Assembly: GCA_031394335.1 (NCBI GenBank)
Contig: JANMXS010000139.1
Location: 1 to 12,251 of the forward strand
Direction: 5' to 3'
From: UKL13-2 sp031394335
Lineage (GTDB): Bacteria; Pseudomonadota; Gammaproteobacteria; Burkholderiales; Usitatibacteraceae
Length of the DNA stretch: 12,251 bases
Position 1 is the first letter of the stretch, and each line of letters begins with the position of its first letter. Below, piece by piece: positions 6,357 to 12,251 of the stretch. The position numbers and the translations under genes were made by a program. The notes below the pieces were generated by a model. That model did no database searches. It was not told the origin of the DNA and saw only the letters and a program-made list of their open reading frames with translations.

Positions 6357-7097
6357 ATGTTGATCATTCCGGCAATCGATATCAAAGACGGCCAGTGCGT
6401 ACGCCTGCAGCAGGGCGAAATGAATTCGGCGACGGTGTTCTCCGACAACGCGGGCGAAACCGCGCGCAAATGGCTGGAGATGGGCGCGCGACGCTTGCAT
6501 GTGGTCGACCTCAACGGCGCTTTCGCCGGCAAACCGAAGAACGAAAATGTGGTGAAGGAGATCATCGCTGCGGTGGGTGACGATATTCCCATCCAGCTCG
6601 GTGGCGGCATTCGCGATCTCGATACCATCGAGCGTTATCTCGATGACGGCATCACCTACATCGTGATCGGCACCGCCGCCGTGAAAATATCCGGCTTCCT
6701 GCATGAGGCCTGCGACGCTTTTCCCGGCCACATCATCGTCGCGCTCGACGCCAAGGATGGCAAGGTCGCCACCGACGGCTGGTCGAAATTGACCGGTCAT
6801 GACGTGATCGATCTGGCGGTACGCTTCCAGGATTACGGCGTCGAAGCGGTGCTGTACACCGATATCGGCCGCGACGGCATGATGACCGGCGTGAATATCG
6901 AGGCCACCGTCAAGCTGGCCCAGGCGTTGACCATTCCGGTGATCGCCAGCGGCGGCCTCAACAACCTCGACGACGTCAAGCGTCTGATGGCGGTGGAATC
7001 CGAGGGCATCATGGGCGCCATCACCGGCCGCGCGATTTACGAAGGCAAACTCGATTTCAAGAAAGCCTGCGAAATCGCGCACGCGACCGAGGAATAA
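6357..7097 (+). CDS. hisA: ProFAR isomerase (5'-ProFAR to PRFAR)
   Basis: HisA catalyses the Amadori-type isomerisation of the aminoaldose ProFAR to the aminoketose PRFAR, the substrate of HisF. The 246-residue product is a half-barrel-duplicated TIM barrel of normal length. The catalytic acid/base residues are visible as Asp8 in IIPAIDIKDG and Asp131 in ALDAKDGKV. Phosphate-binding elements are LGGGIRD in the first half and ASGGLNN in the second, with TDIGRDGM in the C-terminal half-barrel around Asp169. The ATG follows a pyrimidine-rich leader lacking a recognisable ribosome binding site, so initiation may depend on an unstructured leader. The related hisF follows after 57 nt. Confidence 0.97.
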   Translation: MLIIPAIDIKDGQCVRLQQGEMNSATVFSDNAGETARKWLEMGARRLHVVDLNGAFAGKPKNENVVKEIIAAVGDDIPIQLGGGIRDLDTIERYLDDGITYIVIGTAAVKISGFLHEACDAFPGHIIVALDAKDGKVATDGWSKLTGHDVIDLAVRFQDYGVEAVLYTDIGRDGMMTGVNIEATVKLAQALTIPVIASGGLNNLDDVKRLMAVESEGIMGAITGRAIYEGKLDFKKACEIAHATEE

Positions 7098-7104
7098 GTT
7101 TGCT

Positions 7105-7136
7105 GCGGGACCGCCCGCGCGACGAACACCTGTCGC
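7105..7136 (+). other. Two tandem small hairpins between hisA and hisF
   Basis: In the 57-nt hisA-hisF gap, GCGGG (7105-7109) pairs with CCCGC (7114-7118) around a 4-nt loop, and GCGAC (7119-7123) immediately after pairs with GTCGC (7132-7136) around an 8-nt loop. There is no T-run. These could act as mRNA stability or processing structures; short GC-rich stems also occur by chance at this base composition. Confidence 0.35.
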
Positions 7137-7154
7137 TGCATTATTGAGACTGCC

Positions 7155-7916
7155 ATGCTTGCCAAACGAATCATTCCCTGTCTGGACGTCAACGCCGGCC
7201 GCGTGGTCAAGGGCGTCAATTTCGTCAACCTGCGCGACGCCGGCGACCCGGTCGAAATCGCCAAAAAATACAACGATGAAGGCGCCGTTGAAATCACCTT
7301 CCTCGACATTACCGCCAGTTCCGACCAGCGCGGCCTGATTCTCGACATCATCGAGCGCGTTGCCGAGCAGGTGTTCATTCCGCTCACCGTCGGCGGCGGC
7401 GTGCGCGAAGTCGCCGATGTGCGTCGCCTGCTCAATGCCGGCGCCGACAAAATCAGCATCAATACCTCGGCCGTCACCAACCCGCAACTGGTGAAAGACG
7501 CCGCCGACAAGTTCGGCTCACAGGCGATCGTGGTGGCGATCGATGCGCGCAAAAAAGACAACGGCACCGGCTGGGAAGTCTTCACCCACGGCGGCCGCAA
7601 GGCAACCGGGCTGGATGTGATCGAATGGGCGCGCCGCATGAATGAGTTGGGCGCCGGTGAAATTCTGCTCACCAGCATGGACCGTGACGGCACCAAATCA
7701 GGCTTTGACCTAGCGCTGACGCGCGCGGTGGCGGAAGCGGTGAGCGTGCCGGTAATCGCCTCGGGGGGGGTCGGCGCGCTTGAACATCTCGCCGACGGCA
7801 TCATTCAGGGCAAAGCCGACGCGGTGCTGGCTGCCTCAATTTTTCATTTCGGCGAATTCACGGTCAAAGCCGCCAAGCAGCATATGGCGGCGCGCGGCAT
7901 CGAAGTGAGAATGTAA
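7155..7916 (+). CDS. hisF: Imidazole glycerol phosphate synthase, cyclase subunit
   Basis: HisF is the TIM-barrel cyclase that combines PRFAR with ammonia from HisH to produce imidazole glycerol phosphate and the purine precursor AICAR. The 253-residue product has the family start MLAKRIIPCLDV with catalytic Asp11, and Asp130 in VVAIDARK. Phosphate-binding loops are TVGGGVRE and ASGGVGALEH, with LTSMDRDGTKSG between them. A run of eight G residues at 7763-7770 encodes part of the second phosphate loop, and the frame across it is intact. The stop TAA shares one base with the hisI ATG. Confidence 0.97.
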   Translation: MLAKRIIPCLDVNAGRVVKGVNFVNLRDAGDPVEIAKKYNDEGAVEITFLDITASSDQRGLILDIIERVAEQVFIPLTVGGGVREVADVRRLLNAGADKISINTSAVTNPQLVKDAADKFGSQAIVVAIDARKKDNGTGWEVFTHGGRKATGLDVIEWARRMNELGAGEILLTSMDRDGTKSGFDLALTRAVAEAVSVPVIASGGVGALEHLADGIIQGKADAVLAASIFHFGEFTVKAAKQHMAARGIEVRM

Positions 7917-8323
7917 TGACGGCTAATCCCATGCAGGCAATGTGGCTGGACGCCGTCAAATGGAACGAGCACGGCCTGGTGGCCGCGATCGCCCAGGACA
8001 GCACCAGCAAAGAGGTATTGATGATGGCGTGGATGAACCGCGAATCGTTGGCGCTGACCCTGGCCTCCGGCAACGCGCATTACTGGTCGCGTTCGCGCAG
8101 GGCCCTGTGGAAAAAAGGCGAATCCTCCGGCCATATTCAGCATGTCATGGAGATGCGCCTGGATTGCGATGGCGATACCCTGCTATTGATGGTGGAACAA
8201 GTCGGCGGTATCGCCTGTCATACCGGTCGCGCCAACTGTTTTTTCAACCGGCTCGAAGACGACAGCTGGATCGTAACCATGCCCGTACTGAGTTCGGGCG
8301 CGAATTTCAAAGTGGATGATTGA
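7916..8323 (+). CDS. hisI: Phosphoribosyl-AMP cyclohydrolase
   Basis: HisI opens the purine ring of phosphoribosyl-AMP, the third pathway step. The 135-residue product is the stand-alone cyclohydrolase, whereas many bacteria fuse it to HisE. Conserved blocks include LMMAWMNRES, AHYWSRSRRALWKKGESSGH, the metal-binding DCDGDTLL, and IACHTGRANCFF with its two cysteines. The zinc site is expected from the cysteine in DCDGD and those in the last block. ATG 7916 overlaps the hisF stop by one base, and its own stop TGA shares one base with the hisE ATG, so translation is probably coupled. Confidence 0.96.
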   Translation: MTANPMQAMWLDAVKWNEHGLVAAIAQDSTSKEVLMMAWMNRESLALTLASGNAHYWSRSRRALWKKGESSGHIQHVMEMRLDCDGDTLLLMVEQVGGIACHTGRANCFFNRLEDDSWIVTMPVLSSGANFKVDD

Positions 8324-8655
8324 TGAACACCAACATTACCGATAGCCTGCAACGTCTGGAAGCAATCATCGCGGCGCGAAAGTCCGCCTCGCCCGAATCT
8401 TCGTACGTGGCCAGGCTGAATGCCAAAGGGCTCGACGCGATCCTGAAAAAAATCGGCGAAGAGGCGACCGAAACCATCATCGCCGCGAAATCGGGCTCAC
8501 GCGAGGCAATCGTTTACGAGACCGCCGATTTGCTGTTTCACACCTTGGTGATGCTCGGCCAGCAGAATATTCCACTGGCCGAGGTAATCGCCGAACTGGA
8601 ACGACGCGAAGGCGCCTCGGGCATCGACGAAAAAAACGCACGGCAAAAACCATGA
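8323..8655 (+). CDS. hisE: Phosphoribosyl-ATP pyrophosphatase
   Basis: HisE hydrolyses phosphoribosyl-ATP to phosphoribosyl-AMP and pyrophosphate, the second pathway step. The 110-residue all-helical protein belongs to the MazG-like superfamily. It shows the conserved core KKIGEEATETIIAAK followed by EAIVYETADLLFHTLVML, whose acidic residues bind magnesium. I chose ATG 8323, which overlaps the hisI stop as TGATG; an in-frame TTG at 8320 is also possible. The stop overlaps the next start by 4 nt. Confidence 0.95.
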   Translation: MNTNITDSLQRLEAIIAARKSASPESSYVARLNAKGLDAILKKIGEEATETIIAAKSGSREAIVYETADLLFHTLVMLGQQNIPLAEVIAELERREGASGIDEKNARQKP

Positions 8656-9029
8656 GCCCCAACACAAGTAATAACAACACCATTTTCGGCAAAATCCTGC
8701 GCGGCGAAATTCCCTGCAGGAAGGTTTACGAGGACGAGGACTTCCTGGCATTTCACGATATCAAACCGATGGCCGAGGTGCATTTCCTCATCATCCCGAA
8801 GAAATTCATCCCCACCCTGGCCCATGTGTCGCCCGAGGATACCGCGCTGCTTGGCAAAATGCTGGCGCTGGTGCCGGTACTGGCGCACGCGGAGGGTCTC
8901 GGCGATGGATTCCGTACCGCCATCAATACCGGCAAGCTGGGGGGGCAAGACGTGTATCATTTGCATATTCATGTGTTCGGCAATCGTCCTGGCAGTGCTC
9001 CGTTGCGGGTGATGTCAGGAGCGGATTAA
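8652..9029 (+). CDS. hinT: HIT family purine nucleotide hydrolase (HinT-like)
   Basis: The 125-residue product is a histidine-triad protein. The triad motif is seen as His103, His105 and His107 in YHLHIHVFG near the C-terminus. The N-terminal FGKILRGEIPCRKVYEDEDFLAFHDI and the central HFLIIPKKFIPTL are typical of the HinT/PKCI branch. HinT enzymes hydrolyse purine nucleoside phosphoramidates and aminoacyl-adenylates in the cytoplasm. ATG 8652 overlaps the hisE stop as ATGA, so it is translationally coupled to the his operon; this neighbourhood of hisE, hinT and tatA is common in betaproteobacteria. The physiological substrate here is not known. Confidence 0.92.
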   Translation: MSPNTSNNNTIFGKILRGEIPCRKVYEDEDFLAFHDIKPMAEVHFLIIPKKFIPTLAHVSPEDTALLGKMLALVPVLAHAEGLGDGFRTAINTGKLGGQDVYHLHIHVFGNRPGSAPLRVMSGAD

Positions 9030-9107
9030 CCGGCAACACAGTTTGCGTCGGCATCATGGCTGGCCCGACGCATCCTAGCGCTGTCCACCGTCCGGATCGG
9101 TTGCCGG
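9030..9107 (+). other. Nested inverted repeat between hinT and tatA
   Basis: The region begins directly after the hinT stop. CCGGCAAC (9030-9037) is a perfect complement of GTTGCCGG (9100-9107). Inside it, GCGTCGG (9045-9051) pairs with CCGACGC (9065-9071) around a 13-nt loop. There is no T-run, so a Rho-independent terminator is not supported. A stem-loop at an operon boundary could protect or process mRNA ends. Nothing else recognisable lies in the 160 nt before tatA, and no convincing promoter was found there. Confidence 0.45.
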
Positions 9108-9178
9108 CAGCGAGTTTTGAATTCCGGCCGGTGCGATGGGCGTGACCATACCGCTTGACGTCGTACCTACTTTTTTAC

Positions 9179-9183
9179 AGGAG
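9179..9183 (+). promoter_or_regulatory. Strong ribosome binding site deciding the tatA start
   Basis: AGGAG lies 6 nt before ATG 9190. An in-frame ATG at 9184 is too close to this site, and more distant upstream ATGs do not match the TatA family start, so 9190 is preferred. It is one of the few strong Shine-Dalgarno sequences in the window. Confidence 0.8.
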
Positions 9184-9189
9184 ATGGTT

Positions 9190-9417
9190 ATGGGTAGCTT
9201 CAGCATCTGGCATTGGCTTATCGTGTTGGTCATCGTATTGCTGGTATTCGGCACCAAAAAGCTCAAGAACATCGGCAGCGATCTGGGCGGCGCGGTCAAA
9301 GGCTTCAAGGACGGCATGAAGACCGATAGCGATGCCGACAAAAAACCCGATCAGCTCGCGACTGAAAAAGACGGTTCGACAATTGATGGCGAAGTGAAGG
9401 ACAAGCAGAAGTCTTAA
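9190..9417 (+). CDS. tatA: Sec-independent protein translocase subunit TatA
   Basis: TatA forms the oligomeric, membrane-permeabilising part of the twin-arginine translocase that exports folded proteins across the inner membrane. The 75-residue product has a single N-terminal transmembrane helix (about residues 4-20), the conserved Phe20-Gly21 hinge, then the amphipathic helix TKKLKNIGSDLGGAVKGFKDG. A charged, Lys/Asp-rich tail follows. The FGTKKL motif and absence of the LGPERLP motif separate TatA from TatB. Its strong ribosome binding site fits the known excess of TatA over TatB and TatC. A small hairpin overlaps its stop codon. Confidence 0.95.
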   Translation: MGSFSIWHWLIVLVIVLLVFGTKKLKNIGSDLGGAVKGFKDGMKTDSDADKKPDQLATEKDGSTIDGEVKDKQKS

Positions 9418-9433
9418 GTATCATCAGATACTT
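9416..9433 (+). other. Small hairpin at the tatA stop codon
   Basis: AAGTATC (9416-9422) pairs perfectly with GATACTT (9427-9433) around the loop ATCA. It begins within the TAA stop of tatA. It has no T-run and a weak AT-rich stem. It could contribute to differential stability of the tatA message, or be incidental. Confidence 0.35.
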
Positions 9434-9508
9434 CGATGACGCAGGGTGGCGGCCAGCTTGTTTGTTGGCTCTCCCTGCCTGTCCACGTTCGACACTGACA
9501 CAGCCACC

Positions 9509-10039
9509 ATGCTAGATATCAGCTTTACCGAACTCGCCGTGATCGGCGCCGTCGCCCTGGTGGTGCTCGGCCCCGAGCGGCTGCCGAAAGTCGCACGTAC
9601 CGCCGGCCATTTGTTCGGTCGCCTGCAGCGTTATGTGAATACGGTAAAAGCCGATATTTCGCGCGAGATGGAGACCTCCGAGCTGTCCAAATTGAAGCAG
9701 GATGTTCAGGACGCTGCACGCTCATTTGAGCAGACGGTTCAACAGCACGCGAATTCGTTGGAAACCGAGGCCAAATCGATCCAGACGAACGCGGAAAAAA
9801 GCCTGGCAGAGTCGCCATCACCAGCCCCCCCGTCCGCGCCACCGGCCCCATTTGTTGAGTCGTCTGTGGCGGCGAAGCCTGTACCACCAGCAACGCCTTC
9901 GGTTGAAGACGCGCCGGTAGCTGCCGCCTCTGTCGTTGCGCCGTCTGTAAATGCAGTTGCAGCCAATGGCCAGGGTATGTTCGATTTCGGCATCGAATCA
10001 ATTCGTGGCGGCAGCACCTCGCCCGCCAGCCAGCGTTGA
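9509..10039 (+). CDS. tatB: Sec-independent protein translocase subunit TatB
   Basis: TatB works with TatC in the receptor complex that binds twin-arginine signal peptides. The 176-residue protein begins MLDISFTELAVIGAVALVVLG, a transmembrane helix with the TatB-specific Glu8. The hallmark LGPERLP follows at about residues 20-26. The middle (about 35-100) is a long amphipathic and probably coiled helix, and the C-terminal ~75 residues are a low-complexity Pro/Ala/Ser/Val linker-like tail. ATG 9509 is fixed by the family start; upstream open sequence back to 9446 is unrelated. There is no clear Shine-Dalgarno sequence, in contrast to tatA. The gap to tatC is only 13 nt. Confidence 0.95.
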   Translation: MLDISFTELAVIGAVALVVLGPERLPKVARTAGHLFGRLQRYVNTVKADISREMETSELSKLKQDVQDAARSFEQTVQQHANSLETEAKSIQTNAEKSLAESPSPAPPSAPPAPFVESSVAAKPVPPATPSVEDAPVAAASVVAPSVNAVAANGQGMFDFGIESIRGGSTSPASQR

Positions 10040-10052
10040 GACCTGAGCACCA

Positions 10053-10814
10053 ATGAGCGATTCCGCATCAGGCAGCACCCAGGACACCTTCGTCTCGCAC
10101 CTGATCGAGTTGCGTACGCGACTGGTACGCAGCGCAGTGGCGCTGTTTGTGGTGGCGATTCCCACCATGCTGTACGCCCCTGAACTCTACGACCTGCTCG
10201 CCAGACCGATGATGGCCGCTCTTCCGCAGGGCTCCAAGATGATCGCCACCGGCGTTATTTCGCCGTTCTTCATTCCGGTAAAAATCGCCCTGCTGGTCGC
10301 TTTCCTGTTTGTGCTGCCATTCATTCTTTATCAGGCCTGGGCATTCATTGCCCCAGGGCTTTACCAGCACGAAAAACGCTTCGTTATTCCCTTGATCGCC
10401 ACCAGCACCTTGCTGTTCTATATCGGCATGGCGTTTTGCTATTTCATCGTGTTCCAGTTTGTATTTGCCAGCATCGCAAAATTCGCGCCGGCCAGCATCA
10501 CGGTGGCACCGGATATCGAGAACTACTTCAATTTCGTGCTCGGCATGTTTTTCGCGTTTGGCGTTGCCTTCGAAACGCCGGTCGTTGTCGTCGTGCTGGT
10601 CGCGACCGGCCTGGTCAGCCTGGATACCCTGCGCGAAGTGCGCCGCTATGTGATCGTCGGCGCGTTTGTGGTCGCGGCCATCGTCACGCCACCCGACGTG
10701 GCCTCGCAACTCGCCCTGGCCATCCCGCTGTGTATTCTTTACGAGCTGGGAATCCTTTTTGCGCGCTTTTTCGTCAAGGCCAAGCCCACAGAAACAGAAA
10801 CGGCAGCGAGTTAA
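10053..10814 (+). CDS. tatC: Sec-independent protein translocase subunit TatC
   Basis: TatC is the polytopic core of the twin-arginine translocase and recognises the RR signal peptide. The 253-residue product has six hydrophobic segments as expected. Signature residues are Glu19 in SHLIELRTRL in the N-terminal cytoplasmic region and Glu107 in AFIAPGLYQHEKR, corresponding to the signal-peptide-binding Glu of E. coli TatC. The conserved IVTPPDVASQ segment lies between the last helices. The last codons lie inside a terminator hairpin, so the end of translation overlaps the end of the transcription unit. Confidence 0.97.
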   Translation: MSDSASGSTQDTFVSHLIELRTRLVRSAVALFVVAIPTMLYAPELYDLLARPMMAALPQGSKMIATGVISPFFIPVKIALLVAFLFVLPFILYQAWAFIAPGLYQHEKRFVIPLIATSTLLFYIGMAFCYFIVFQFVFASIAKFAPASITVAPDIENYFNFVLGMFFAFGVAFETPVVVVVLVATGLVSLDTLREVRRYVIVGAFVVAAIVTPPDVASQLALAIPLCILYELGILFARFFVKAKPTETETAAS

Positions 10815-10831
10815 ACCCGCTGCCGTTTTTT
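10798..10831 (+). terminator. Intrinsic terminator at the tatC stop
   Basis: CGGCAGCG (10801-10808) pairs perfectly with CGCTGCCG (10818-10825) around a 9-nt loop that contains the tatC TAA. The stem is followed by six T residues (10826-10831) and extended by three flanking A-T pairs. This should end the murA-his-tat transcript. On the minus strand the same stem is followed by an interrupted T-rich tract (TTTCTGTTTCTG), so it may also terminate the convergent protease transcript. Confidence 0.88.
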
Positions 10832-10853
10832 CATCTCACTACACGTCAGCCCG

Positions 10854-12035
10854 CTACTGCGCTCGCGGCGGTTTCGGCCGCTTGCCAATGGTGACCGCAA
10901 CCGTCAACGCTTTCTCGCTGCGCGTTACGCTGAATCTCGCGTCTACGCCGGGTTTCAGCGCGGCAATCACCGCCATGGCGGCAACACTATCCTGAATCGG
11001 CTTGCCATCGATCGAGGTAATGACGTCACCGGTCTTCAACCCCGCCTTGTCGGCCGGGCCGCCGCGACTGACAGCGGCCACCAGTGCGCCGCTGGCGGTC
11101 GCCAGTTTCAGCGATTCGGCAAGCTCAGGGGTGACGTCCTGCGGGGTAATGCCCACAAAGCCGCGCGTGACAGCGCCTTCGGCAATGATCTGTTCCATCA
11201 CACCCTTGGCCATCGACACCGGAATGGCAAAGCCAATCCCGAGCGAGCCGCCACTCTGGGAATAAATGACGCTGTTGATGCCGATCAGATTGCCGTTGAC
11301 ATCAACCAGTGCGCCGCCGGAATTGCCGGGATTGATCGCGGCATCGGTCTGGATGAAGTTTTCATAACGATTGACGCCCAGACGGTTGCGGCCCAACGCG
11401 CTGACGATGCCCGCCGTCACTGTCTGTCCCACGCCGAACGGGTCGCCCACTGCCAGCACCACGTCGCCCACTTGCGCCTTCTCGGATTGACCGAAGGTGA
11501 TCGGGATCAGCCCCTTGCCTTCGATACGCAGTACCGCCAAGTCGGATTCCGGATCGGTACCCACCACCTTGGCCGCGATCACGCGGCCATCGGAAAATGA
11601 GATCTGGATATCGTTGGCACCACTTACCACATGGTCATTGGTCAGGATATAGCCGCCCTTGGCATCGGCATTGACGATTACACCTGAGCCGAGGCTGGCT
11701 TGCTGTTCAGGGTTTTCCTCGTCCTGATCATCGGGCTGCGGGAAAAAACGGCGCAATAAAGGGTCCGCCACTCGCGGATGGGTGCGCGGCAGTTTCACAT
11801 TGCGCGATGAAGAAACATTGACCACGGAGGCCATCGCTTTTTTGGCGGCATCCGCGTAGCTCAGGCGAGCGCCGGCATTGCCAACGTTGAACAGACCACC
11901 CGGTGCGGTCGATTCACGAATTTCCACCACATTTTTGCGCCAGGGGTTCCAATCCGGCCGAATCAGGGTGACTACGAACACGATTGCGAGGGTAATCGTG
12001 ACAAATTCCGCAAAAACCTGCCAAAGACGACGCAT
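10854..12035 (-). CDS. Membrane-anchored DegS/HtrA-type serine protease, one PDZ domain
   Basis: The 393-residue product begins MRRLWQVFAEF followed by a single hydrophobic segment (about residues 8-25) that should anchor it in the inner membrane with the rest in the periplasm. The trypsin-like domain carries the full catalytic triad: His135 in TNDHVV, Asp165 in ESDLAVLRI and Ser239 in NPGNSGGAL. A single C-terminal PDZ domain (about 290-385) includes RGFVGI and GLKTGDVITSIDGKPI. One membrane helix plus one PDZ is the DegS architecture, but HtrA-like proteins with this layout are common outside enterics, and no RseA is visible. ATG 12035 starts directly before the helix; an upstream in-frame ATG at 12110 would add 25 unconserved residues. 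It converges on tatC, as in related genomes. Confidence 0.92.
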   Translation of the reverse strand: MRRLWQVFAEFVTITLAIVFVVTLIRPDWNPWRKNVVEIRESTAPGGLFNVGNAGARLSYADAAKKAMASVVNVSSSRNVKLPRTHPRVADPLLRRFFPQPDDQDEENPEQQASLGSGVIVNADAKGGYILTNDHVVSGANDIQISFSDGRVIAAKVVGTDPESDLAVLRIEGKGLIPITFGQSEKAQVGDVVLAVGDPFGVGQTVTAGIVSALGRNRLGVNRYENFIQTDAAINPGNSGGALVDVNGNLIGINSVIYSQSGGSLGIGFAIPVSMAKGVMEQIIAEGAVTRGFVGITPQDVTPELAESLKLATASGALVAAVSRGGPADKAGLKTGDVITSIDGKPIQDSVAAMAVIAALKPGVDARFSVTRSEKALTVAVTIGKRPKPPRAQ

Positions 12036-12069
12036 AACATCCAGATCAAGGGCCAAAGAAGAGAGATTG

Positions 12070-12098
12070 AGTATGGGGCTGAGGTTTATAAAAAACAA
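12070..12098 (-). promoter_or_regulatory. Candidate promoter of the protease gene
   Basis: On the minus strand, TTGTTT (12098-12093) and CATACT (12075-12070) are separated by 17 nt. They match the -35 and -10 consensus at 3 and 4 of 6 positions. A start near 12063 would leave a ~28-nt leader before ATG 12035. The -35 lies in the T-rich tract that follows a hairpin. No sigma-E-like sequence was recognised. The match is weak. Confidence 0.28.
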
Positions 12099-12133
12099 CG
12101 GGAGCCGCACCGACGCACCGCCCCAGCGCTCCC
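12090..12133 (-). terminator. Terminator-like hairpin upstream of the protease gene
   Basis: Read on the minus strand, GGGAGC (12133-12128) pairs with GCTCCC (12105-12100) around a GC-rich 22-nt loop, followed by GTTG and six T residues (12095-12090). This resembles an intrinsic terminator for transcription entering from beyond the right edge, or an attenuator in the protease leader. The six-pair stem and long loop are suboptimal. Confidence 0.35.
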
Positions 12134-12213
12134 TGAAAAGCCGTAAGCGCAGGGTTAAATATGAGTGCTCACTGTCGTTATTTTTTTATCGAGGCGCGGG
12201 TTTGTGGCAAATG

Positions 12214-12251
12214 CACCCCAACATCCGGGGTGGGGGCGGGGGCCCCGGGGG
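12214..12251. other. G-rich tract at the right edge
   Basis: CACCCC (12214-12219) and GGGGTG (12227-12232) form an inverted repeat. Beyond it, the last 25 bases contain four G-runs of 4-5 bases (12227-12230, 12232-12236, 12238-12242, 12247-12251) separated by T, C and CCCC. The composition is unlike the rest of the window. It could be a G-quadruplex-capable promoter region or low-quality sequence at a contig end. From the protease start to the edge (216 nt) no gene is recognisable. Confidence 0.5.

Noticed and set aside
6297..7487. Minus-strand open frame (396 codons) opposite hisA and the start of hisF
   Set aside because: It spans two real genes and their gap, its low-complexity composition mirrors the codons of the sense genes, and no protein family is recognisable.
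1..12251. CRISPR arrays, tRNA or rRNA genes, insertion sequences, phage or toxin-antitoxin genes
   Set aside because: None were seen; all substantial frames are explained by housekeeping genes, and repeats are limited to the short elements listed.

Overview
The window reads as a high-GC betaproteobacterial chromosome segment. This rests on protein motifs and on gene order: ABC-2 permease, BolA/IbaG, murA, a nearly complete histidine operon, a HIT hydrolase and tatABC, followed by a convergent HtrA-type protease. The short-form HisG, monofunctional HisB and separate HisI and HisE fit the same group. I cannot name the genus.

Layout, left to right. Positions 1-104 hold the last 33 codons of an ABC-2 type permease, followed by a small BolA-family gene (113-358, GTG start) and murA (370-1620). 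The his genes follow on the + strand in the order hisG-hisD-hisC-hisB-hisH-hisA-hisF-hisI-hisE (1617-8655), many joined by 1-4 nt stop/start overlaps. hinT overlaps hisE by 4 nt, and tatA, tatB and tatC run to 10814. A strong terminator folds around the tatC stop codon. On the minus strand, a membrane-anchored, single-PDZ trypsin-like protease of DegS/HtrA type (10854-12035) converges on tatC. The last ~215 bases are the upstream region of that protease and end in a G-rich tract that may be a contig edge.

Functionally, the his block encodes the route from PRPP and ATP to histidine, apart from a histidinol-phosphate phosphatase and the HisZ partner expected for a short HisG; both must lie elsewhere. 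No His-rich leader peptide or classical attenuator is visible. MurA starts peptidoglycan precursor synthesis, TatABC exports folded proteins, and the protease probably acts in periplasmic quality control.

The genes themselves are conserved housekeeping genes, and I see no new multi-gene system. The most unusual signal is non-coding. A ~61-bp hairpin-forming element occurs twice inside the operon, just before hisD (2446-2506) and before hisH (5527-5587). The copies align without gaps at 46 of 61 positions, most differences are transitions, and at least one stem pair shows a compensatory G-C to A-T change. Other non-coding features are a palindromic interspersed repeat in the hisG-hisD gap, a 43-nt G-free pyrimidine-rich leader before hisA, a nested inverted repeat before tatA, and a terminator-like hairpin overlapping a candidate promoter upstream of the protease.
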